Shown here piece by piece: positions 7,563 to 16,224 of a stretch of DNA of 38,549 bases. A program made the position numbers and the translations under genes. Where the stretch lies: NCBI GenBank assembly GCA_002420005.1, contig DIHE01000090.1:12341-50889 (forward strand). The letters are read 5' to 3'. Under the pieces are notes generated by a model that saw only the letters and a program-made list of their open reading frames with translations, did no database searches and had not been told where the DNA came from. Numbering within the stretch: the first letter of the stretch is position 1; each line of letters starts with the position of its first letter. The stretch is from Holophagales bacterium UBA5704. Its GTDB lineage: Bacteria > Acidobacteriota > Thermoanaerobaculia > Multivoradales > UBA5704.

Positions 7563-8329
7563 AACAGATCGAGACCCACCCGTCGGTGGACGAGCTCGCC
7601 GCCTATCAGGCCGGTGCGCTCGGCGCAGCTGACGAAGCCCGGCTCCAGGACCACCTGATGGACTGCGCCGACTGCACCCGCGCGCTCCTCGACCTCGACG
7701 CCCTGCGCCAGGGCGCCGACCCGGAGGAGGAGGCGCCGGAGGACGAGAAGGACGACTTCTGGGAATCGCTGCGCCCGCGGCTCCTCGCCACCGGCGGCTC
7801 CGAGGAAGCCGAGAAGCCGGCCGTCCTCCCGGCACCGCTCCCTTTCGTGGCCCGCCAGGAGCCGGCCGAGCGCCCGCCGCGGCCCATGCGGTTCCTCCAG
7901 CTCCTCGCCGCCGTCCTGACCGCCGCGGTCGTCGGCCTCGGCCTCCAGAATGCCTCCTTGCGGCGGACGGTGGACGACCTGTCCCGGCCGGTGGTGAGCG
8001 CCCCGGTGCGGGACCTCTCCGCCACCGCCACCCGCGAAGCCGGAGCGCCGGCGGTGATCACCCTGGCGCCGCACGACCACTCCTTCACCCTGATCCTCTC
8101 CCCCGCCGATCCGCGCTCGTTTCCCGACCACGAGCTGGTCCTGGAAGCGGCAGATGGAACCGAGATCTGGCGGGGGCGGGGCCTCCGGAAAAACGAGCTC
8201 GGAACGTTCAGCGTGATCCTCACCCGGCGCATGGTCCCCGCGGGGGACTACACGCTGCGCGTCTTCGGCGTCGAAGGTCCGGCGAAACAGAATCTAGGGG
8301 AGTATCATCTCCGTATTGAGACCCAGTAG
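7559..8329 (+). CDS. Zinc-finger anti-sigma factor, membrane bound
   Basis: A 256-aa protein starting at GTG 7559, inside the GTGA overlap with the sigma gene. The N-terminus has the anti-sigma zinc finger pattern: THPSVDELAAYQAGALG, then HLMDCADC supplying H-x3-C-x2-C. A charged region follows, then one membrane segment (FLQLLAAVLTAAVVGLG, about residues 112-130) and a ~120-residue C-terminal domain of beta character (DHSFTLILSP, PAGDYTLRVFGV) predicted outside the membrane. It should hold the ECF factor at the membrane until a signal acts on the outer domain. The open frame extends upstream, but that part is a shadow of the sigma gene. Confidence 0.87.
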   Translation: MKQIETHPSVDELAAYQAGALGAADEARLQDHLMDCADCTRALLDLDALRQGADPEEEAPEDEKDDFWESLRPRLLATGGSEEAEKPAVLPAPLPFVARQEPAERPPRPMRFLQLLAAVLTAAVVGLGLQNASLRRTVDDLSRPVVSAPVRDLSATATREAGAPAVITLAPHDHSFTLILSPADPRSFPDHELVLEAADGTEIWRGRGLRKNELGTFSVILTRRMVPAGDYTLRVFGVEGPAKQNLGEYHLRIETQ

Positions 8330-8352
8330 TCGCTCTGTCTCCTACGGAATCG

Positions 8353-11300
8353 GTGCGGCCCCTTTTCCTTTTCCTCACCGGTGTGTCGGTGGTGGCTGCA
8401 GGCGCTTGCGGCCCCTCGACGGCACCTTCGCAAGGACCCGGACAACCGGCGCCTTCGCTGTCCCTCCGCACAGGCTTTTTGGTCGAGTCCTCCCTCTCCG
8501 GCGGCGAGAGCCGGACCTGGAGGGTTCCTTTGCCGGCCGGGTGGTTCGCAGCCCTGGAGGTCGAGCAGCAGGGGATCGATCTGACCCTGCAGCTCGAGGG
8601 TCCCGGCGGCCGGCGGTTGACCGAGATCGACAGCCCCAATGGCTCGTATGGTCCGGAGACCCTCCTGCTGCTGGGCGAGGAGGCACAGCCGCTGCGGTTG
8701 ACCGTCTCCGCACCCGACCCGCAGGCGGCGCCCGGCCGCTTCGTCATCCGGGTCCATGAGCTTCACCGGGCCACCACCCGGGACCGGGCGCGGTGCGCCG
8801 CCGAGAGGACCTTCGCCCGGGGAGAGCAATGGAGGAGGCGAGGCGGGGGCGAGGCCCTCGCGGAGGCCGTCGCGGAGCAGAAGAACGCCCTCGTCGCCTT
8901 CCGCGCCCTGGGGGACCAGCGCCGGGAGGCGGACGTGCTCGACCGCCTGGGGCGGCTCCACCGTTTGCGCGGCGAGGCGGCGGCGGCGAGCGCGGCGTAT
9001 CGGCAGGCGGTTCCCTTGTTGCGCCGGCTCGGTGCGCGGCAACCCCTGGTCGACGCGCTGAACGGGCTGGGCGGAGAGCTCTGCCGGCTCGGCCGGTCGC
9101 GCGAGGCGCTCGCCTGCTACCGCGAGGCCCAGGAGATCCAGGCGACGCTGGGAGACCGGCAGGCCGAAGGGGTCACCTGGGTGGGGATCGGCCGCCTCCT
9201 GGCCGCCCAGGGAGAGGCCGAGAGAGCCTTCCGGGCCTATGACCGGGCTCTCGCGATCTTCCGGACACTCCGGCGCACCGGAGAGGAAGGAGAGACCCTC
9301 GTCAACATGGGCCGCCTGTATGCCCACCTCGGCGAAAGCTCGCGCGCCCTGTCGTTCTATCAGACGGCCGCGTTGCGGCTGGAGTCGGCAGGGCGCCTCT
9401 CCCCCGCCGCCGACGCGCTGGGAGATCTCGCCCTGGTGCAGGCGACCTCCGGGCGGCGGAAGGAGAGCCTCGCCACGCTCCGGCGCGCTCTCCTTCTCCA
9501 CCAGCGGGCCGGCAACCGGAGCGGTGAAGCGGTCGTCCTGAGCTCCATCGGCTGGGTCCTGCTGCAGACCGGTGCGGCCGACGCAGCGGAAGGTTATTGC
9601 CGCCGGTCGCTGGCTCTATTCGAGACTCTGGGCCGGCGCGCCGACCAGGCGCCCGTCCTGGCCAACCTCGGCCAGATCGCCACGTTGCAGGGGCGACCGC
9701 GCGAAGCCCTCGCCTTCCTCGACCGGGCCCTGCCTCTCCTGGAAGAGGCCGGCGACCGGGCGCACGCGGCGTCGGCGCAGCTCGACCGGGCGCGAGCCTG
9801 GCGCCTGCTCGGCGATCTGGACAAGGCCCGGCAGAGCGCCGAGCAGGCGCTGGCGGGCGTCGAAACGCTGCGCACCAAACCCGGCAGCGGCGGGCTGCGT
9901 GCCTCCTTCCTCGCCTCCCGGCGGGAGATGCACGAGCTGCTCATCGACCTGCTCATCGACCTGCACCGGCGCCATCCGGCCCGAGGACATGCCGCCGAGG
10001 CCCTGGCCGTCGCCGAGCGGGGGCGTGCGCGCAGCTTGCTCGATGTGCTGGCCGGGGGAGACACCGGCCCTCGCAACCCGCCGCCGGCTCTGCTGGCCCG
10101 GGAAGCCGAGGCCGGCCGCAGGCTCGCCGCGGCGCAGCGCCGGCTCCGCCGCCTCGTCGCAACGGGCGGCTCCGAGGCCGGGCAGGCCGCAGCCGCCGAG
10201 GTCGCGGCTCTCCAGAGGGAGCAGGAGCGCCTGGAGGCGGAGATCCGCGAGACGCAGGACGCCGCAGGGCCGGCGGTGCTCTCTCCGGCGACGATCGGCA
10301 CCGGGATCGCGGCCCCCGGCACGCTGTTCCTCGAATACTTCCTGGGGGAGAAGCGGAGCTTCCTCTGGGCGGTGGAGCCCGGACGCCTGGAGGTGTTCGA
10401 GCTGGCGCCTCGCGCCCGCCTGGAGGAGGCCGCCCGGCGCGTCCACACCCTTCTCGCGTCGGCCGACCGGACGCTCGCCGCGGCGCCCGCCGAGGCCGCC
10501 CTCTCCGAGCTCGCCACGCTGCTCCTCGCACCGGTGGCGGATCGGCTCGCCGGACGGCGCCTGCTCATCGTCCCCGATGGAGCCCTGGCCTACGTCCCCT
10601 TCGCCGCCCTCCCCCTTCCGGAGGCCCTCGTCGCAACGAACGAGATCGCCGTCCTGCCGTCGGCGAGCATCCTGGCGGCTCTGCGGCGACGGGCCGGCCG
10701 CCCTTCAGCGCCGCAGACCCTGGCGGTTCTCGCCGATCCGGTCTTCGAGGCCGACGACGCCCGCATCCCAGGCGGCGGAGCCGCGGCGCCTCCCCGGACC
10801 ACGACGCGCGGCACCCTTTCCGACGCCGCCCTGCCCCGCCTCCCCTTTTCGCAGGACGAGGCGGAGGCCCTTCTGGCCTTGGTGCCCCCGGAGCGCCGGC
10901 TCGCCGCCCTGGGCTTCGCGGCCCAGCGCACTCTGGTGTCCGGAGGCACGCTCGCCCGCTACCGGCTCCTCCACTTCGCGACCCATGCGGTGATCGATCC
11001 GGAGCACCCGGCGCTGTCGGCGCTCGTCCTCTCCCGGATTTCCCCGGAGGGACGGCCGCAGGAGGGTTTCCTGCGCGCCGCGGACATCGCGCGGCTGCAC
11101 CTGCCGGCCGACCTCGTCGTCCTTTCCGCCTGCCGTACCGCGCTCGGCAAGGAGGTGCGCGGCGAGGGGCTCATGGGGCTCACCCAGAGCTTCTTCCAAG
11201 CGGGTGCCCGCCGGGTCGTGGTGAGCCTCTGGCCGGTGGACGACCGCGCCACCGCGGAGCTGATGGCCCGTTTCTACCGGGCGATGCTCACCTCCGGCAG

Positions 11301-11406
11301 CACCCCGGCGGCGGCACTGCGCGCCGCCCAGGCCTCCTTGCGCCGCGAGCCCGCCTGGCGTTCGCCGGCCTTCTGGGCCGGTTTCATTCTGCAGGGAGAC
11401 GTCTAA
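8353..11406 (+). CDS. TPR-CHAT peptidase, lipoprotein
   Basis: A 1017-aa protein from GTG 8353. It has a lipoprotein signal with lipobox AAGAC (C19), a PPC-like beta domain (about 33-135), many tetratricopeptide repeats (about 165-560, units such as ANLGQIATLQGRPREALAFL), a charged coiled coil (about 575-645), and a C-terminal CHAT domain. The CHAT catalytic pair is H878 (LLHFATHAVID) and C927 (VVLSACRTALG), followed by the usual GEGLMGLTQSFFQAGARRVV and SLWPVDD blocks. CHAT domains are caspase-like cysteine peptidases of clan CD. The lipobox implies a periplasmic or outer-membrane site, unlike most CHAT effectors, which are cytoplasmic. It lies 23 nt after the anti-sigma stop, in the same operon. 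Confidence 0.92.
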   Translation: MRPLFLFLTGVSVVAAGACGPSTAPSQGPGQPAPSLSLRTGFLVESSLSGGESRTWRVPLPAGWFAALEVEQQGIDLTLQLEGPGGRRLTEIDSPNGSYGPETLLLLGEEAQPLRLTVSAPDPQAAPGRFVIRVHELHRATTRDRARCAAERTFARGEQWRRRGGGEALAEAVAEQKNALVAFRALGDQRREADVLDRLGRLHRLRGEAAAASAAYRQAVPLLRRLGARQPLVDALNGLGGELCRLGRSREALACYREAQEIQATLGDRQAEGVTWVGIGRLLAAQGEAERAFRAYDRALAIFRTLRRTGEEGETLVNMGRLYAHLGESSRALSFYQTAALRLESAGRLSPAADALGDLALVQATSGRRKESLATLRRALLLHQRAGNRSGEAVVLSSIGWVLLQTGAADAAEGYCRRSLALFETLGRRADQAPVLANLGQIATLQGRPREALAFLDRALPLLEEAGDRAHAASAQLDRARAWRLLGDLDKARQSAEQALAGVETLRTKPGSGGLRASFLASRREMHELLIDLLIDLHRRHPARGHAAEALAVAERGRARSLLDVLAGGDTGPRNPPPALLAREAEAGRRLAAAQRRLRRLVATGGSEAGQAAAAEVAALQREQERLEAEIRETQDAAGPAVLSPATIGTGIAAPGTLFLEYFLGEKRSFLWAVEPGRLEVFELAPRARLEEAARRVHTLLASADRTLAAAPAEAALSELATLLLAPVADRLAGRRLLIVPDGALAYVPFAALPLPEALVATNEIAVLPSASILAALRRRAGRPSAPQTLAVLADPVFEADDARIPGGGAAAPPRTTTRGTLSDAALPRLPFSQDEAEALLALVPPERRLAALGFAAQRTLVSGGTLARYRLLHFATHAVIDPEHPALSALVLSRISPEGRPQEGFLRAADIARLHLPADLVVLSACRTALGKEVRGEGLMGLTQSFFQAGARRVVVSLWPVDDRATAELMARFYRAMLTSGSTPAAALRAAQASLRREPAWRSPAFWAGFILQGDV

Positions 11407-11478
11407 CCCTTTTTCTCCTGCCACCGCATCTACCCACGGCGAACCGAGCACCTCCCACCACCCCCGAAGGAGAGAGCC

Positions 11479-11652
11479 ATGAAGACGATGACGATGGATT
11501 GTGAGCACGCCGAACCGATGACCGACGACGTGATCCTCTCGGCGGCGTCCACCGACGACCTCGATCCCGATTTCCCCATCGAAGCGACCGGAGGTCCGCT
11601 CGACTCCGGCGGCCGTCCCCATTCCGGGCCGACGCCGCCCCCCGCCTGCTGA
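11479..11652 (+). CDS. 57-aa peptide between the two CHAT genes
   Basis: A short frame between the two CHAT genes. It begins MKTMTMDCEHAEPMTDDVIL and ends in a Pro-rich tail terminating PTPPPAC. A strong ribosome site (AAGGAGAG, 11467-11474) precedes the ATG at good spacing, and the stop lies 23 nt before the next gene. The N-terminal half is acidic; a Gly-Gly (IEATGG) is followed by an 18-residue Gly/Pro-rich, Cys-terminated segment. I recognise no family. Possibilities, all inference: a substrate of the neighbouring CHAT or C25-like peptidases; a Gly-Gly leader peptide that is processed and exported; or a regulatory leader peptide. No transporter or modification enzyme is adjacent. Confidence 0.75.
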   Translation: MKTMTMDCEHAEPMTDDVILSAASTDDLDPDFPIEATGGPLDSGGRPHSGPTPPPAC

Positions 11653-11675
11653 GCGCCGAACCGGAGATGGAAGCC

Positions 11676-13715
11676 ATGCTTGCCGCGGACACCACACCGG
11701 CCGACCTGGAAATCCGGATCTTCCCTCCCGAGCCCGGCGCAGGCACCCTCCACCGGGTGGAGGTGACCTTCGGCGGCGACCGGGAGCTGGCCGCCGGGAC
11801 GTTCGACGCCACGGCGCTCTCCCCTGAAGCCGGGTCTCCGGAAGAACAGGGAGAGCGCCTTTTCGGAGCCCTTTTCGCCGATCCGGACCTGCGTTGCGCC
11901 TGGGCCGAGGCGCGGGGCGCCAGCCCGGCGCGGCGCCTGCGGCTGCGCATCGACCCCGAAGCCGCTGCACTCCACACCCTTCCTTGGGAGCTGCTCTGCG
12001 AGCCGGCCCAGGGCCAGGAGCCGGCGCGGCTGCTCGCCGCCGACGCCACAACCCCGTTCTCCCGCTATCTGGCGGGAGCCTGGAAGGCCGGCCAGCCGGT
12101 GCTCGACCGGCCCCTGCGCCTCCTCGCCGCCCTCGTCAACCCTCCCGGGCTCCCCTCACACCTGCCGCCGGTCGACGTGGCCGCCGAGCGCGCCTCCCTG
12201 GAAGCCGCGCTCGCCGAGGCTCCTTCCGGAACCCTCGAGGTCTCCTGGCTGGAGGGCCCGGTCACGCCTGCGGACCTCGCGGCGGAGCTGCAGAAGGGAC
12301 CGCACTTCCTCCACCTCGTCGCTCACGGCACGTTCGACACGCGGGAAGAGAAGGGCTCCCTCTGGCTGGCCGATCCCCAGGCTCCGGAGGGATCGCGCGG
12401 CGTCGATGAAGACGAGCTGGCGGAGCTCTTCCGCGGCTCGGCCTCGCCGCTGCGCCTGGTGTTCCTGGCGAGCTGCCGGAGTGCGCAGCGCAGCCCCGCC
12501 CGGGCCTTGCGCGGCGTCGCCCCGAAGCTGGTCGCGGCCGGCACGCCGGCCGTCGTCGCCATGCAGGACGCGGTGGACATGGAGACCGCCCGCGTCTTCG
12601 CCGCCACCTTCTACCGGCGGCTTCTCGATCACGGCCGGGTGGACCGCGCCGCCAACGAGGCGCGCTCCATCGTCCTCCACGCCGGGCTTCCCGGGCCGCA
12701 GGTGCCGGTCCTGTTCCTGCGCCTGCGCGACGGACAGCTGCTCGGCACCCGGGGAGAGATCCAGGGGCAGGCGCCCGAGACGTTCTGGAAATCGCTCCTG
12801 CTCGACATCAAGAAGAAGACCTGCACGCCGATCCTTGGACCCGGCGTCCTGGAAGGCCAGCTCCCCTTGCCGGCAGAGATCGCCGGCGCCCTCGCCGACG
12901 AATTCAACTACCCCTTTTCCAACCGCACCGACCTGCCGCGCGTCGCCCAGTTCGCGGCGACCGACCGCTCCGACCTTCCCCACGACGAGGTCTCGGGACT
13001 GCTCATCCGTCACGTCCACAACCGCTGGGCGGGTCCGGCGAAAGCCGAAAGCTTGACGGCGGCGCTGCGGGCGAGCGCCTGGGTGGAGCGCAGCCGCGAG
13101 GAGGAGACCGAGATCCACCACCAGCTCGCCCGCCTCCCTTTTCCTCTCTATCTGACGACGACGGCCGATCCGTTGATGACCCTGGCCCTCGAGGCGCAGG
13201 AAGGGCGGAGCCCACGGCGGCACCGGATCGCCTGGCGCGAGCAGCCGGAGCGCGGCGACCCGCGCGCCCCGGAGCCCCAGGCCTCGGAGGAAGAGCCGCT
13301 CGTCTTCCATCTCTTCGGCACCGACGAAGACCTGGGCTCCCTGGTGCTCACCGAGGACGACCACCTGGACCTCCTGCGCACGGTCTCCCGCGACGAGCAC
13401 AACCTCCTCCCCCTCGAGGTGGGCGTGGCCCTCTCCACCACCAACCTCCTCTTCCTCGGTTACCGCCTGCGTGACCTGGACCTGAAGATCCTCCTGCGCG
13501 GCTTTCTTCTGAACGGCCTGCGCGACTGGAAAAACCGGATGCGCGTCGCCGTGCAGATCGATCCCGACGACGTGGACGGGACCCGCCTCGCCGAGGCGAA
13601 ACATTACCTGGAGCGCTATTTTGAAAGCTCCCAGATCCGGGTCTATTGGGGGAGCACCCGGCAGTTCGTGGCCGATTTGTGCTCGCGGTATCAAGAGGAG
13701 AGCCTTCGTGACTGA
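11676..13715 (+). CDS. CHAT-SIR2 fusion effector
   Basis: A 679-aa cytoplasmic fusion. Residues about 1-365 form a CHAT domain with the dyad H217 (LHLVAHGTF) and C267 (VFLASCRSAQ), plus the downstream GVAPKLVAAGTPAVVAMQDA block. Residues about 370-670 form a SIR2_2-like domain: nucleotide-binding PILGPGVLEG (386-395), VFHLFGTDED with H545, VLTEDDHLDLL, and a closing LLFLGYRLRDLDLKILLRGF. The expected TTNYD motif reads TTTADP, so the Asn usually needed for NAD chemistry appears lost. Start: ATG 11667 has GGAG directly adjacent, too close; ATG 11676 has it 9 nt upstream and is preferred. It overlaps the next gene by 8 nt. It combines a protease and an NAD-related module in one polypeptide. Confidence 0.88.
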   Translation: MLAADTTPADLEIRIFPPEPGAGTLHRVEVTFGGDRELAAGTFDATALSPEAGSPEEQGERLFGALFADPDLRCAWAEARGASPARRLRLRIDPEAAALHTLPWELLCEPAQGQEPARLLAADATTPFSRYLAGAWKAGQPVLDRPLRLLAALVNPPGLPSHLPPVDVAAERASLEAALAEAPSGTLEVSWLEGPVTPADLAAELQKGPHFLHLVAHGTFDTREEKGSLWLADPQAPEGSRGVDEDELAELFRGSASPLRLVFLASCRSAQRSPARALRGVAPKLVAAGTPAVVAMQDAVDMETARVFAATFYRRLLDHGRVDRAANEARSIVLHAGLPGPQVPVLFLRLRDGQLLGTRGEIQGQAPETFWKSLLLDIKKKTCTPILGPGVLEGQLPLPAEIAGALADEFNYPFSNRTDLPRVAQFAATDRSDLPHDEVSGLLIRHVHNRWAGPAKAESLTAALRASAWVERSREEETEIHHQLARLPFPLYLTTTADPLMTLALEAQEGRSPRRHRIAWREQPERGDPRAPEPQASEEEPLVFHLFGTDEDLGSLVLTEDDHLDLLRTVSRDEHNLLPLEVGVALSTTNLLFLGYRLRDLDLKILLRGFLLNGLRDWKNRMRVAVQIDPDDVDGTRLAEAKHYLERYFESSQIRVYWGSTRQFVADLCSRYQEESLRD

Positions 13716-16224
13716 GTCCGCCACCGCCACCGCCAGTCCCTACGTTGGAGCGCGCCCCTTCGAAGAGGACGACCGGGGCAACTTCTTCGGCCGCGAGGAC
13801 GAGATCTTCCGCCTGCGATCCCTCGCGGTATCGCGCCGGGCGGTTCTCCTCTACTCCCCCTCGGGAGCCGGCAAGAGCTCGTTGCTCAAGGCGGGGCTGC
13901 TGCCCGCGCTGGACGAGAAGGTCGCCGGCGCGGCCTGCCTGCCCGTCGCCCGCGTGGGCGGCGAGGTCCCGCCCGACCTGGCGGTCGTCAACCGCTATGC
14001 GTTCCATCTCCTGAGCGGTCTTCTCGGCGAGAGCGCCGAGCCCGCGGAGGTCGCCAGGCTTTCCTTGAGAGCCGGCCTGCAGCGGGCCATCACCCGGCTG
14101 GTGGCGGACAGACCGGCCGCGGAGGCTCCCCAAGTGGTTTTCTTGACGATCGACCAGTTCGAGGAGGTCTTCTCGTCCGATCCCGGGCGGAGCGAAGCGC
14201 GGGACGAGTTCTTCCGCCAGCTCGGGGAGGCCTTGCGCCAGGAGGACGCGCTGACCCTCCTCCTGGCGCTGCGCGAAGATTGGCTGGCCTGGCTCGATCC
14301 CTATCTCGGCCACTTCCCCGATCGCCTGCGCACCCGGTTCCGTCTGGAGCTCCTCGGGAAGGAGGCGGCCCGCCAGGCGGTGACCGGTCCCGCGGCCAAG
14401 GCGGGGCTCCCGTTCCAGCCGGAGGCCGCCGACCTGCTCGTGGACGATCTGCTGAAGAGCCCCGTCCAGGAGCTGAACGGCAGCTCGGTGGAACGGCCCG
14501 GCTCCTGCGTCGACCCGGTCCACCTCCAGATCGTCTGCCAACGTCTGTGGGAAGAGTCCCGCGCTGCGGAGACCACGGAGATCACCGCGTCCAAGATCCA
14601 GGTCTACGGCAACGTCGATCGCGCCTTGGCGGAGTACTACACCCGGCGGGTCCGGGAAGCGGCCGCGGTCACCAAGGTGCCCGAACGCGCCATCCGCGAG
14701 TGGTGCGAGCGGGTGCTGATCACGCCGCAGCGCATTCGCGGCCAGGTTCTGCAGGGCGAAGACCAGACCGCCGGTCTCGACAACCGGGTTCTCAACGCCC
14801 TGGTGGAGGCACACCTCCTGCGCCGCGAGCCGCGGCGCGGACTCTTCTGGTTCGAGCTCGCCCACGACCGCCTGATCAAGCCCCTCCTCGAAGACAACGC
14901 AGCCTGGCGCAAGAGCCAGGAGACCGACCTCGAGCGGCTCGCCGTGCGCTGGGAGGAGGAAGGACGCCCCGAGCGCCTGCTCCTCCTCGGCCGCTCCCTG
15001 AGCGAGGCCGAGCGCGAGGCGGGCGCCATCGACGGAGGGCCGCCGGACACCGTCCAGAGGTTCCTGCGGACCTCCCGGAGCGAGGCGGGAAGCAGAACGC
15101 GGACTTGGATCGTGATTCTCCTTCTCACCTTGCTCCTCGGCTCGCTCGGGTTCAACTTCTTCCAAATGTGGATCTTCACCAGCTGGGCCGGCTATGGCGG
15201 GCTCCACCGGTTTCGTGGGGAGCTCACCGGTCTCGCCCAACGGAACATCGACCGTGCCGTGCTCCTGGCCCTCGCGGCGCGGGAGCTCGAAACCCACCTG
15301 AACCGGATTCCTCCGCAGATCGGCCCGCCGCAAGACGAAGTGCCCGACTCGCGCCAGCTCCTTTTCGAGAGCCTGGCGGCGAGCCCATCGCTCGACTTTC
15401 TTGAATTCCCGGAGCCGGGCCCCGCGTCGGCTCCTCCGCAAGACCAGAGATCCGCCCACTCTCCCGACGGCAGGTTCCACGCCACGGGGGGCGCCGACGG
15501 CATCCTTCAACTACGGAAGGCCGGCGCGCTTTACAAGATGGACGGCCGGGTCGGGCCGATCACAGCTCTCGCCTTCTCTCCCCGGGGCACCCGGCTCGCC
15601 GTGGGAGGTTCCGGCGGCACCATCCGCCTGTGGGATCCCGTGGAGCGGCGCCCGGAGGGAGAACCGTTGCGCGGTCTGGAGGACGGTGTCCTCTCCCTCG
15701 CCTTTTCGCCGGACGGAGGTGAGCTGGTTTCCGCCCACGGCCGGGTGACCGCCCATTGGCGGCTCACCCCCGGGCCCTTCCTGGGCACCGTGGTCGACTC
15801 GCTCCCTCCCGGCCTCTCGAAAGGAGTGGACCCGCAGATCCTCCCCTGGCCCGAGGTCCCCGGCATCACCGCAGCCGCCATCGCCTATGAGCAAAGCCTG
15901 GTCGCCACCGCGGCGCCGGACGGCATCCGCCTCTGGGATCAGGAAAACCGGCGCAGCGCCGGCGGGCCTTTCCTCTACGACCAGGGAGGCGTCAAGACAC
16001 TCGCCTTCGATGCCGCGGGTATGAACCTCTTCTCCCTGGGAAACGACGGGAGCGTCATCCGCTGGAACGTGGACCCGGCCACCTGGGAACGACGTGCCTG
16101 CGAGATGGCCGGCCGCAAGCTCGACGCGAAGGACGTCGAGGACTACCTTCCCCGCATCAATCCCCAGCTCGAGAAACGTTTGATCCAGCAGCTCATGCCC
16201 TGTTCTGGAGGGACCTCGCGATGA
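13708..16224 (+). CDS. nSTAND-type ATPase with TM and WD40 repeats
   Basis: An 838-aa signal-switch ATPase. The N-terminus PYVGARPFEEDD..FFGRE is typical of nSTAND1 proteins; Walker A is SPSGAGKSS with K56, and Walker B is VFLTIDQFEEVF with D149. Helical STAND modules continue to about residue 440. A membrane segment follows (about 467-488, WIVILLLTLLLGSLGFNFF), then about five WD40-like repeats (about 580-815), with motifs such as TIRLWDP, GIRLWDQ and SVIRWNV. That is fewer than the seven of a closed propeller. Start: GTG 13708 with AGAGGAGAG upstream; the TTG at 13621 only adds antisense-like sequence. STAND ATPases oligomerise on ligand sensing. Overlaps of 8 nt and 4 nt with its neighbours show tight coupling. 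Confidence 0.9.
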   Translation: MTESATATASPYVGARPFEEDDRGNFFGREDEIFRLRSLAVSRRAVLLYSPSGAGKSSLLKAGLLPALDEKVAGAACLPVARVGGEVPPDLAVVNRYAFHLLSGLLGESAEPAEVARLSLRAGLQRAITRLVADRPAAEAPQVVFLTIDQFEEVFSSDPGRSEARDEFFRQLGEALRQEDALTLLLALREDWLAWLDPYLGHFPDRLRTRFRLELLGKEAARQAVTGPAAKAGLPFQPEAADLLVDDLLKSPVQELNGSSVERPGSCVDPVHLQIVCQRLWEESRAAETTEITASKIQVYGNVDRALAEYYTRRVREAAAVTKVPERAIREWCERVLITPQRIRGQVLQGEDQTAGLDNRVLNALVEAHLLRREPRRGLFWFELAHDRLIKPLLEDNAAWRKSQETDLERLAVRWEEEGRPERLLLLGRSLSEAEREAGAIDGGPPDTVQRFLRTSRSEAGSRTRTWIVILLLTLLLGSLGFNFFQMWIFTSWAGYGGLHRFRGELTGLAQRNIDRAVLLALAARELETHLNRIPPQIGPPQDEVPDSRQLLFESLAASPSLDFLEFPEPGPASAPPQDQRSAHSPDGRFHATGGADGILQLRKAGALYKMDGRVGPITALAFSPRGTRLAVGGSGGTIRLWDPVERRPEGEPLRGLEDGVLSLAFSPDGGELVSAHGRVTAHWRLTPGPFLGTVVDSLPPGLSKGVDPQILPWPEVPGITAAAIAYEQSLVATAAPDGIRLWDQENRRSAGGPFLYDQGGVKTLAFDAAGMNLFSLGNDGSVIRWNVDPATWERRACEMAGRKLDAKDVEDYLPRINPQLEKRLIQQLMPCSGGTSR

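Noticed and set aside
13621..13707. TTG-initiated extension of the nSTAND gene
   Set aside because: It lies within the CHAT-SIR2 coding end in another frame; GTG 13708 has a good AGAGGAGAG and matches the family N-terminus.
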